In this document: positions 13,801 to 24,720 of the stretch, one piece after another
How positions within the stretch are numbered: position 1 is the stretch's first letter
Layout: each line of letters begins with the position of its first letter
From: Oreocharis arfaki
Lineage: Eukaryota > Chordata > Aves > Passeriformes > Paramythiidae
Reading direction: 5' to 3'
NCBI GenBank assembly: GCA_013398015.1
Contig: VZRR01009797.1
Span: 62,166 to 126,165, forward strand
DNA length: 64,000 bases
Notes under the pieces: model-generated
What the model was told of the DNA's origin: nothing
The model's database searches: none
The model's input: the letters and a program-made list of their open reading frames with translations, nothing else
Translations under genes and position numbers: made by a program

Positions 13801-14769
13801 AAAAGCTCAAATACATTTCACTAACTAGGAAACAAGCTATACTTCTGCAGCTAAAGCTTTCCTTGTCTTACATCTGAAACCCCCAAAACCACTTTTGCTT
13901 CTTTGTGTGTATTGACTACAAGTAAATAACCAGCTAAATCTGAAAAGATAGGATATCAAGACACAATAGCAAATCTCATAGTAACTCAATTTTAAAATAC
14001 AATTTATTTAGAAAATTGAAAAAGGTAAAAAGAATATTTAAGGAAACCGGAATAGAGATCATTCTAAGGACTTTTTTACTTTTATCATGGAATTTCAGAA
14101 ATACCAAAGACTTGAAGAAAGCCTTAATCTCCAAAAATCCAATCATTATTTACCATTTATCTACTGTCTTCTTTGGAAAGATAGTACAGGTCTGCTGATA
14201 CTGACAATGCTACTGTGTATTGTCTGGAGAAGACTGGAGTCACTAACTGCAAGATCAAGAGGGGCTGTAAAACGGTGAGATAGTGCTAGGTATTATTTTT
14301 GAACCCACGTATTCCAGTCACTGCATTCAGTGATGCAGAGATGAATCACTCATCACTACATTTTTCTTTGCATTAAACAATGATAAATATCTTAAAATGT
14401 ACCCTGTACTTTATGAGTACTACTTAAACACTGTCGTTTCTATGGAGACAGGATGATTAGCTCATTGCATTGACTTACTGCCCTGATTTTGTTTTCTCCA
14501 CTTTTGAAACACCCTAGATATTTGATAGTTTCCCAGACAAAAAATTCTCCATTCTACATACTTGATTTCACACATTTCTCTGTAATTTCTGTTTGAGTTG
14601 AAGCCGCCGCTGTGAAAAAGGCATCGAAGTTAAATTAGATAGTAAGTGATAGTGAATGTGCCAAAATATTTTGCACAAAGAGTTGTAATGTTTGATTGTG
14701 GTCACTAGTGACACTTATTTTCATTTTCCAGCTAAAACTGGTTCAAAGTTTGCCTTTTACAGTCTTCTG
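10825..14769. other. Unassigned non-coding stretch
   Basis: Nothing recognisable apart from low-complexity A/T runs. Open frames do not exceed about 90 codons. No splice-bounded frame stands out on either strand. Confidence 0.55.
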
Positions 14770-15205
14770 GACCCACGCCTGCTCTCCTCATATTGCATAA
14801 GATAATGTCCCTGAGGACAGTTTCAGCCAGTTGTCTAAGTCCCCTAGGGCAAATTTCATCGGAGTTTGTTGATCTAAAGCAATTCAACTTATGTAAATAC
14901 TCTTCTCTACTCTTCTTTCTGTCTTCTAACCTGAGATCTCATTCCTGTGTTACTGAGGTTATAGATGATGTCTGCATGATTGCCATTGACCTTCTTATTG
15001 ATGAAGGGATTAAACATTTCAGTTTTCTTAATTCATGTCACCCTTTCATCTTCTTATTTGTACTGATCTTGTTACTGAATGGCTGTGACTCACATCTCTT
15101 TGTTCATCCTTTACAGTGCCCTTTCTTCTCGTGTCCCCACATGCCTGTGCTCTTCTTTCATACTCATCCTTGTTACTCTGTTTAGTTTCCGCTCTCTTAT
15201 TGTGA
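14770..15205 (-). mobile_element. Ancient CR1 LINE, reverse-transcriptase fragment
   Basis: The minus strand carries decayed CR1 ORF2 sequence. One frame reads LHKLNCFRSTNSDEICPRGL and continues into RQLAETVLRD and then GVGPED. This matches the start of the CR1 reverse-transcriptase domain, where a KLD-HKS-GPDEIHPRVLRELAE pattern and a GEVPED pattern occur about 20 residues apart. Upstream on the same strand, around 14990-15055, nucleotide similarity to CR1 continues through the linker before the RT domain, with frame shifts. The 15060-15205 part is weaker. The catalytic part of RT is absent, so this is an inactive fragment. The 130-codon plus-strand frame at 14793-15185 is antisense to it and not a gene. 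Confidence 0.65.
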
Positions 15206-18200
15206 CACTCTTAGGTTTGAGATTATTGAAAAAACTGTGATTTTAACCAGCAGGTCTCCATCTAGGCTTGCCATTCTCTCTCCACATTGAGACAGTGCGT
15301 ACCTGAGTCCCTACTGTCCAGGAAAGTGCTGCCTCTCCTTATGTATTTGTTGTTGGTTTTTTGTTTGTTTTTTTCTTGCCTCTTTTATGGTTTTATCTTC
15401 CAGTCTCTGAATGTGTGAAGTCTGTGAGTTGAATTTCACTGGCATTTTTGCTGCTCCCTTCCCTTCCTTTCTGAAGATCGTGAACTTCACGATTTCACAG
15501 CGATTTTCACCTGTTACCTACAACTTTTTATTCTCATCTATTCCTTTCCTTAAATTCTTCCTTCTCACTGCTTCCGGCCCACACAGATTTACCGCCTTTC
15601 CATATCATGCTGGTTTATTTTCCCAATGACAAAGTAGGGGACTAAAATCCCCCAATCAGACTCTGTCTATTTGACAGGCTGCTTTCATAAAGCCTCATCG
15701 TCTTGATAGGTATTCATGGTGATCTGCCTCCTCCTTCACTGTAGTCCCTGTGTTTGTTCCCCTTTCCATTGCTAACTTTTTTCATCAGGTTTGCGTTGTG
15801 ATTTTAAATCACCCTTCCTCATTTCCCCCACTTGTCCTTAATGAACAATTGATGTTCCTTCTAGTAGTTTTTTAGCATATTGATATAGCCTAGTAAGTCT
15901 TTACCGTGACAGGAAAAAATTGAATTTTTATCATGTTGCAAGAGTATAATTTCTTTTTTTTATACTTGCAGTGTTTATGCACACACAAAGTTTCCAAGTT
16001 TTCAGCTAATTGAACCACCACACTTCCTTTGATCCTCATCTGATCCTGTTGTCATAAGTGACCAGTGGGTTCTTAGAAGTCTTATTCAGTTTATCCTAAA
16101 ACAATTCCCGTAAGGTTAGCAAAGCCTGTGTACAACGATACATTCTATGCTCTTCCAAGGTGGACTGCATTGTTACCACTACCACGTAGAATATCATATT
16201 GAGAACATCAAGGTTTTTATTGAGATACAAATTTGTCACCATACATCAAATTTTGGAGCACATCTAATTTTTCTTATCCTTTATCCATGACTGAAAGGAT
16301 TATGAGGGCAGATCATAAGGGTAAATTCTTCTGCCTCTTCTTCCTGAGACATTTTTGATCTCTTTTGGCTCCTGTCATTATCTTCGTGTGGATAAAGAGC
16401 ATGGGATAGTTAATACACGAGATCACTTTGTCTGACAGGTCACAGAATAAGTTCCTCAGATGTTGTTCTCTCAATTGTGCAAGAATTAGAGCAACGTGAT
16501 GGGCAGCGCTTTTAGGTGAAGCATGGTTCTCAATTCTGCTTACAGTCCATGGTGTCACAGATCAAATGATTCTAGCATTATTATTGGTATCCATTTGTAA
16601 GAAATAGTGGCTTAGCATGCTCAAAATTAAGAAATGTGTTAAAAAAAAATTAGGAACAGGTATGAGATTGAAGCCAAACTTGTACTTTTTCACTTACTGT
16701 CTCTCTTATTTTTATCTTCCCTGCTTTTTCACAGGATCTTTTTGTCATAGCCACTCTCATAGCTCGCAATTACGATCTCGTTAGACTGAAAACTTTTCGT
16801 TCTTATCTGTTCAATGTTTAAGGAAAAAAACAAACGAAAGAAAAGAAACAAGCCGTGGTCCCAACTGGAGCCATTTGCAACTACTGTAATGTAAATAATA
16901 TGTAGCCCAGACATACAATGAACTGAGGGACTGCCAGTACTTTCCGGGCCCACACACTTGGAAGGGGGTGGAGGGAGAAGGAAATGGTTAGCAGAGGGGA
17001 AAGGCAGAGCTCCACCAGCCAAAGCTGAGGAGGCTCTGCAGTTTCAAGAGCTGCCAGCCCTGCTCAGGGCTGTCTTTGTGCACATGTTGAGATGTGGAAG
17101 CTGCTTGAGCTCAGCCAACAGAGCTGTTTCCACACTCACTAAGATTCTGTCTTATTGGCCTGAAAGCACTCGCAGGTTTACAATAAATAACAAGCATGTA
17201 GTGAAGAAACCAAGTAAAAAACTTGTTTTGAATTTAGAGGTTGCCAATAGCACTAGCTGTGTTAGTACCCAAAAAAAAAAAAGCATCATAAATGTCTAAA
17301 GCACCTCAGAGTCACTCAAAGGATGAAGAAAAATATTTATTTGGGCTCTCTGCTTGTTTTCATTCACATCTACTAGCTTGCACACACACACAAAACCTAG
17401 TTGTGTTCTTCGTAAATTTAAAGCAAGAATCATTTTATTGAGTCATCAGCTGGAAGAGGCATGAACTCTTTCAGTCGGTAGGAGCACAACAGATTTTCCA
17501 CAGGATTCTTTGAAAGTCTCCTTCGTCTGGGCTAAACCATCACATCTGGCAGAAACTCACTTCTGCTGACTCCAAGACCCACATCCAGGACATGAATATT
17601 CGTCATGTTACTCATGCTGCGTTCCTTTCCCTCTGATGTGTTTGACTCCCAGCACCAGGGAGACACTCAAGACCAGCTGCAGAGATTTTGCCAGGTTTTA
17701 CTGTTCGGCCTAAGCAGGAAATAATTTTCACATCCCATGAAACTTTTCAGTACAAGGGGGTTCTTTTCTTTCTTTTATTTTTTCCTTTTTGTTTTTTTGC
17801 ATCTTGCTTTAGTAAAAAATCTTGTCTAAATGCAGGTTTTCAGCGAAGAAAACAAACAATTCCCCGTACCCACCCTAAACTAAACCAAACCAAGAAAATA
17901 ATCCCCAAATCAAGAAGAAAGGCACATTTTCCATGATTCAGTCCCCAGATTTAAACTGGGATGCCCTGACACCAAGTTATCTTTTATTTCAGCAAACATT
18001 ATTTCAGTCTGTTTGTCTCCTCCCTTCATTCCCCCCTTGAAATTCCAGCTTGAATCTAAGAACTTGTTTTCCTGACAGAGCTTCACTGAACTGACTGCTG
18101 AATTTTCAGGTTCTAAAAAGCATAATATTTTGATATAAACAAACAAATTCCTGCCTAGCTTTACTTATAGCATTATTTGAGATCCTTTAAGAACATGTGA

Positions 18201-18274
18201 GAAAATTTATTCGAGAGCTGCACAACTTGAAATACAATGATTCATATGACTTCTACAGGCTCTTTGTAAGATCT
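15206..18274. other. Unassigned stretch, possibly more decayed CR1 at its left end
   Basis: No gene is recognised. The left part (to about 16.6 kb) continues from a minus-strand CR1 fragment and could hold its more 5' region, but I cannot match it to CR1 endonuclease motifs. A 113-codon plus-strand frame at 16958-17299 and a 97-codon minus-strand frame at 16729-17022 overlap and resemble nothing known. A short CA run lies near 17380. Confidence 0.45.
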
Positions 18275-19167
18275 TAGAATCACAGTATGATAGAATCACA
18301 GGATCATAGAATGGCTTGGGTTGGAAAAAAACTTAAAGATCCATCCTCCCTGCCATGGGCAGGGACTCTTCCCGTTAGACCAGGCTTCTCAAAATCCCAT
18401 CCAGCCTGGTCTCAAACACTCCTGGGAATGGGGTATCCACATCTTCTCTGGGCAACCTGTTCCAGTTCCTCATCACTCTCATAGCAGTTAATTTCTTCCT
18501 AATATCCAATTTAAACCTGCTCTCCTTCAGTTTGAAGCCATTCTCCCTTGTCCTGTCACTACGTGCTCTTTAATAAATAGTCCCTGTCCATCTTTCTTGT
18601 AGGCTCCCTTCAGGTACTGGAAGGCCAAAATTAGGTCACTCTAAGCCTTCTGTTTTCCAGGCTGAACAATCCCAGTTCTCTCAGCCTCTCCTCATAGGAG
18701 AGTTGCTCCATCCTTCTGATCATCTTGGTGGCCTCCTCTGGACTTGTTTCAACAGGTCCATGTCCTTCCTGTGCTGGGGACCCCAGAGCTGGATGCAGCC
18801 CTGCAGGTGGGGTCTCACAGGAGCAGAGGGGCAGAATCCCCTCCCTCCCCTGCTGCCCACGCTGCTTTGGATGCAGCCCAGGACACATTTGGCTCTCTGG
18901 GCTGTGAGTGCCCATGGCTGGGTCGTGTCCAGCCTCTCATCCACCAGCACCCCCAAGCTCTCCTCTGTTCATCCCCCAGCCTGGACTGATACCAGGGCTG
19001 TCCCAACCCGGGTGCAGCACCTTGCACTTGGTCTTGTTAAACCTCATGAGATTCCCATGGACCCATTCCTCAAGCTTGTCCAGGTCCCTCTGGATGGCAT
19101 CTCCTGTTCTTCAGGTGCGTCAACAGCACCACTCAGCTTGGTGTTATCAGCAAATCTGCCGAGATAA
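18275..19167 (-). mobile_element. CR1 LINE, 5'-truncated 3' half
   Basis: A CR1 copy of about 890 bp in reverse orientation. Reading the minus strand from 19167, translated pieces in shifting frames follow the CR1 ORF2 C-terminal half: the RT catalytic box as FADNTKLSGAV, then GVLVDERLD, then CIQLWGPQHRKDMDLL, then EQLSYEERLRELGLFSLE. Next come the 3' untranslated region and a run of degraded ATTCTATG-type octamers (18276-18300), the hallmark of bird CR1 ends. It has several frameshifts, and the catalytic FADD box reads FADN, so it is dead. Truncation at the 5' end is the usual result of CR1 insertion. Similarity to the family is much clearer than in the other CR1 pieces here, so it is probably among the youngest. 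Plus-strand frames of up to 154 codons across it are antisense shadows. Confidence 0.95.
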
Positions 19168-22100
19168 GTTGTAGTATGCAAAAGGATGCTGTCCAGTTCC
19201 CACATTCGTCTATTGGAGCTTACAACAAATGGGAGAAAGATGACAACAGTTGCCTCCTTCTGGGTAATTGCAGGAAGTGTGGGATCCCCATTAAACATTG
19301 TTTGTGGCTGGAAGCAGGACACAGGGTGCTGTGCAAGCTCTGCTTGCTGCATGACCACCACCTGGGAGCTCTAACATAACCAGAAGACCTGGCCATCAGC
19401 CTTAGCAACTCCATGAAAGGGAGGCCTCTGAGATGATGTCTGTTCAACATTTTATAGATTTAGAATACCCCAAATGAATAAATTAGCCCAATTTTGAAAT
19501 AGGTAATGAATTGCTAGTATTAGGGCTAGGCACAAGGATAAGAAGAAAATGAAGATGCTTCTATAAGATTGAAGGCCAATTTTATCTAAGATATACAGAA
19601 AACCACCCTTAAAATCTTACTGCCTAAAGGAAAAGCTATTAATACTGGATAAGACAAAAGCGATAGCATGATGAACCTATAAAATACAACATAATGCATG
19701 TAACTCTTCACAAAAAAAATCAGGAATCTGCACTAGCTTAGTCATTAGCAGGTTAATGTTTACTATTGAAAGCGGCAAGTTTAGTATTAAAAGAGGTGGC
19801 TTCTACAAAAGAATAATTCTATTCATGGGAATGGGTCTATTTAGCCTTAAAAGACATTTCCCATTAATGCAACCTGTAAACTCTCATGTAGATGCCTGAC
19901 TTAGTAAAATATTTTGCATGACACTGACACATTTGACATCAAGATATTTGTGTATAACCTGAGCTTTAAAGCACATTTTAATATCTTGTTAAAATTCCAC
20001 TTGGGGAACATATGGCATGCAAAAATTCATTTGTTATCTTGATTGATGGCATTTCAGTGAGCACTGTTTGAGTTTAGAATCAAAATATAATCTTAGACCT
20101 AATGAGGCAGACTGTGCAGGCTGAACTTTTTGTAGCTTCCCACAAACTGCTTCAGTATTTTTTGGCAGCGATTTTGTGAAACACATCACAAGGGACAGAT
20201 CAAACATACTTTTAAAATATGTAGTCTGGTAATAATTGTGATTATATGTGTGAGAGATAAAACAGATATTCAATGACTGATAATATTAAATAATGGAATT
20301 ATTAATAAATGGAGTCATCTGGGAGAAATGGAAATATGCTATACAGGGAGAATTGTTTCCATTCTGGCTGGGACTGAGGGGAGGTGAACCCAATCTTAAC
20401 AAGCAATGCAGTTTGAAAAACAAGTTATGCGAACAGCGTGTGAAGCATGAATGTCAGCAATGTACCATTAGGTGGTGGCTGAAGGAAAACAAAGAGGTTT
20501 TAAATCTGTTGGCTTATATACACTTGAGAAAAGCAAAAGAAATCTTATAATCAACAACAGCTGAACTTCCTGAACTCTTTTGTGAGTCCTGCATCCTGTG
20601 TGTATCTTTGTGACAGAAGCCTCCTGAGCATTTCAACAACTTGGCTTGCCAGTTGCCAAGATTTCCATTATGGATGATGTCCAGACAGCAACAGACCCTG
20701 TCTTGTTCAGACACCTGTCTCACAATCCCCCTACAGAGATGCCTTTTTTGCTCTTGATTATAGGGAAACCTAAATGTTCAGTGTAAACCAAACAATTGGA
20801 TTTTAAATGGCTGCAACTAGCAGAAAAAAATGTTGTGACTCTCTTACAGACACACAGAGCAGGAGTAGAAATGAGTGTAGGAGAGTTCAGCCTGTCATGT
20901 TCAGTTCTTCTACACTGCTGCTTTGGGAGTTTCTCCTCAGCACTGTGCAAATATGCACAGGATGCATGTAGCTTTTTTACTCTGAAATGCTTCATTATGA
21001 ACTGCATTTTTTGTTTATCTTTCTTTCTTTTTCCTTTTTTAATTCTCATTAGCTTAATAGACCTGAAAAAGTTCAAGAGAGAATGGAAATGGAAAAAGAG
21101 AATGGAAAAAACCCATCCCTTCCTCCTCCCACTTGCAAGCAGTGCTTTAGAGGTAAGTTTGGGTGCAAATGCCAGGGCCAGACTTAGCTCTACATCAATC
21201 TTTCGTACTGAACTCGGGCCTGCTGCTTGGGTCTTTCAGCATGACTTGGTCCTTTACCTCACAGAATATGGGATAATCTTGTGGATTGCTTTTAGATTCA
21301 GTTTTAGGATTATGGAGTTTTGCCCTGTCTCCAAAGGGGAACAATGAGTTTCTCTTTTGTGTTGGTAGATTAACAAGACCTCTTTTTCCCTAGATAGTTA
21401 GGAAATGCAGAGGGTGGCTCACTGGAGCCCTTATGGGACTGGGCTCTTTGTACCTCAAAGCCTACCGTGCTGGGGAGGAAGGGGCATGACATAACCATGC
21501 ATCCCCTCTTACTGACTTGGGCCATGCCATGCTCCTAGAAGAGGCATTATCTTCCGTATTAGCCACTATCAATCTCAACACAAAGTTTTCTGAAATACAT
21601 GCATATAAAAATCCAGGTGCAAAAATGTCTCATATCTATATTATATCCACACTATTCCCACAGAGACCAGATGTTTTTCCTGAATGATGATGATGACGGT
21701 GGTGATTGCAAGGGCAGCAGTTGCTGGGAAAGTTGTTACTGCAAAGCAGAGAAGCTCACAATAACAAACCCCACCCTCTCTGCCAGCACACATTGAGTAC
21801 ACAGTATACCACAGGCTAAATTTATGCTTTCCTCAAGTTCCTTTTTAGCTGCATTTTTTTCTTTCTCTTTTTTCCTTCCCCCAGCTTAAAGCTGTTCTAT
21901 TTCTTGTTTAAGGTTTGGATCTGTTCTCTCCGGAACTGCTACAGGGTTATGGGATTCGACAAGTCATTAAGATGGGCCATGTGAAGTTCAGGGCAGTACA
22001 TTAATGGCTGAGAGTGGGTTATTCAAAACTCTCAGGCTCTCCAACATGCCATCCACCACCCTCCTCCCCTTCACCCACAAGATGAGGCTTAGCTCACATT

Positions 22101-23845
22101 TGTTTTTAGAAAGCAGAACTTGAAGCCAGGTATTTTGCCACAAACATTTTCAGGCTTACAATCCAAGCAGTTGTAACTGAATGCTGTCTCTCACATGGAA
22201 AAAAATTCTGTACATGCTGTACATTCTTCAGTGCAAAATAAAATCCAGATGGCCTTTATTTTACAAAAAAAGTGGGACCAGCAGATGAAGAGACAGAAGT
22301 CCTTTCTTGCTCACATCCATTTCCAAACCTTACTAAAAAAACCCAACCAGCCAAAAGCTCTTGTGACTGGCCAAAGGCAGTTACTGAATTATGAGATAAC
22401 ACTAAGAGGAGAAACATGCTCTTAATAAAAATGAAAGGACATTACCAGATGAAAATTGAATTAGTATAGGTTTTTATCATCTTGCAGTCCAACGACACAG
22501 TTTTTAAGAGAGCTGGACAGCCTGGCATATGGAAAAGTCAGGTCTGATGAAGAACATAGGTTGCTGTCACAAAACACTGGAAAAAAAAATGGAACAAGGT
22601 AATTTTGAGTCAAAACTGAAGAAATTCTGTTATTAATAAAGGTTGGATGGAATACTCCAGGGCTATCAAGATACTTTCTCAATTTCTTCCGAAAGAAAAT
22701 TTAAACATGTTTCCCCTAGTTTTGTGCTGGGGTGGAAACAGTTAACTAATGGCCAATTGATGCTCTCTTCCTGCCTCAGCATACTAAACTCAAGAAGAGG
22801 TAAGAACTGTTCCCAGTATCCATTTAAAATTCACTTAATATTTTCAGAAAATGCACTGTTTCATTTGCACAAATAATGAAGGCAGACTTCCCTTTTATTT
22901 TTCATCAATATTACAAAGGAGGCTTTTTTGAAACATGTTTTGAAAAGTTTCTCTACATATAAGTTAATAGTTGCTGTTTATTCTTATGACCCCCTTCTCT
23001 TGCTTCCAGTTTTGCTTTTAAAAGCAGAAAAGTAGAGCAAAAGCACATTTTAAAAAATGTGTACTTTAGCCAAAAGAACATTTTTGTCTTTTAAATTCCT
23101 TAAAAACATTAGAAAAAAGATTGACAATCTTTTTAGATTTAAAAGTTTGTATTTAAAAAATACCCCCCATTATGGTGGGAAGATTTAGATCTAGATCTAT
23201 TAACAGCCTTGAAGATAAGCCAAGAACTCTGTTCTCAGAAATTAATTAATTAAAAGTAGTAAAAATTTCATTTAGTTTGGATGGGAGAAGAAAGGGAAGT
23301 ATCCCTATGTTCCATTGTGGCAGGAGAATTGAACAAATTAGGAAACTGCCAGGGATACTGAGGAGTTTTCTGTAGATTAAACAGAGATACAAACCAACAA
23401 AGCAGTACTAATAAAAAAAATGTAGAGCAGAAAGAATGGTTTTCCTTCCAGACTTTCCTCTGAGTTCAAAAACTGTATCACAGTGTTCTAGGTATTGTAA
23501 TAAGGGGGAGCAGCGCTGCCTTTTTTTGGACGAAATTTTGTTTGATCTAAAGCACTGGAGTTTTATCCCTATTTTTAAAATAATATAGAAGGCTTTATTT
23601 TGCTCCAGAAATTCCGACATGAAATGATGAATCTCCACCCCTTAAGGAAAACCTCCATGAAATGCTGTTGCAGCTTCTAAATTCTCCTAACCCACTTTTT
23701 TTGGTGGTTTGTGAGAGGAGGTTGGAAACAGAAGTATTCTGTACAAGCCCCATATTTTAGCACACAAGTGTGTGCACAGCTATGCGCACGTAAGCACACA
23801 GACTTAGATTCGTGTCTCCAGGTACACAAGGATAAGAAACACCCG
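19168..23845. other. Unassigned non-coding stretch
   Basis: No gene is recognised. It contains the longest repeat-free open frame of the window, 183 codons on the plus strand at 20796-21347. That frame opens at a TTG; its first ATG gives about 158 codons. The translation has a hydrophobic patch and no family resemblance. Short palindromes lie at 23013-23061. Confidence 0.5.
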
Positions 23846-24470
23846 CAGTCCCGGCAGGACTGCCCCTGAGCTTGGACTGCTCCATGGACAAGCCGCTGGG
23901 ATGCACAGCACAGCCTGTCCCGGCAGGGCCCGCCCCGAGCCNNNNNNNNNNNNNNNNNNNNNNNNNNNNNNNNNNNNNNNNNNNNNNNNNNNNNNNNNNN
24001 NNNNNNNNNNNNNNNNNNNNNNNNNNNNNNNNNNNNNNNNNNNNNNNNNNNNNNNNNNNNNNNNNNNNNNNNNNNNNNNNNNNNNNNNNNNNNNNNNNNN
24101 NNNNNNNNNNNNNNNNNNNNNNNNNNNNNNNNNNNNNNNNNNNNNNNNNNNNNNNNNNNNNNNNNNNNNNNNNNNNNNNNNNNNNNNNNNNNNNNNNNNN
24201 NNNNNNNNNNNNNNNNNNNNNNNNNNNNNNNNNNNNNNNNNNNNNNNNNNNNNNNNNNNNNNNNNNNNNNNNNNNNNNNNNNNNNNNNNNNNNNNNNNNN
24301 NNNNNNNNNNNNNNNNNNNNNNNNNNNNNNNNCAGGACTGCCCCTGAGCCTGGGCTGCTCCATGGACAAGCCGCTGGGATGCACAGCACAGCCTGTCCCG
24401 GCAGGACTGCCCCTGAGCCTGGGCTGCTCCATGGACAAGCGGCTGGGATGCACAGCACAGCCTGGCCCGG
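23846..24470. repeat. GC-rich minisatellite, 69-bp unit
   Basis: Tandem units of exactly 69 bp flank an assembly gap. One full unit lies at 23855-23923 and the next breaks off at the gap after 18 bases. Two more full units lie at 24333-24401 and 24402-24470. Units share the blocks CAGGACTGCCCCTGAGC, GCTGCTCCATGGACAAG and GGGATGCACAGCACAGCCTG, with a few differences between copies. Distance across the gap (23924 to 24333, 409 bases) is close to six units (414), so about nine units may be present if the gap size is real. Since 69 is divisible by 3 and several frames of the unit lack stops, long false open frames cross the array. No coding role is supported. Confidence 0.9.
23942..24332. other. 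Assembly gap, 391 N
   Basis: A run of 391 undetermined bases lies inside the 69-bp minisatellite. Tandem arrays of this kind commonly fail to assemble, so the true length is uncertain. Nominal open frames of up to 344 codons that cross it have no meaning. Confidence 0.98.
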
Positions 24471-24720
24471 CCAGGCGCTGCCCCGGGCGGTGCCCCTGGA
24501 GCCCAGCCCTTGCTGCGAGCCCGTGTCCCAGGACCGGGGAGGCAACACCTGCGCTGAGAGAGGTGTCCAGCCACAGCCTCACACAGTCTGGGGGTGCCTC
24601 TGGATCCCCCCACCGGCTGTTCTGCCCTGTGCTCGGCAGGCTTGTTGCTGTGTCACGGCCCCTCTCCGCGGAGCCTGGGATCCCGCTGGTAGCTCCAGGG
24701 CAGGTACGCAAGGGCCAGAG
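24471..24720. other. GC-rich flank with many CpG
   Basis: This stretch next to the minisatellite is clearly richer in GC than the rest of the window. I count about 15 CpG in 250 bases, roughly half of what its base composition would predict, which is borderline for a CpG island. It could be a small island or promoter-like element, or simply a local GC peak linked to the minisatellite. No TATA box, convincing first exon or strong splice donor was found. Confidence 0.4.

Noticed and set aside
15400..16610. Minus-strand frame that at first looked like a decayed protein-coding pseudogene
   Set aside because: Counting its stops gives about 19 in some 400 codons, which is no fewer than expected by chance, and no family motif was found.
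18703..19174. 154-codon and other plus-strand frames at 18.7-19.2 kb
   Set aside because: They are antisense to a clear CR1 retroposon.
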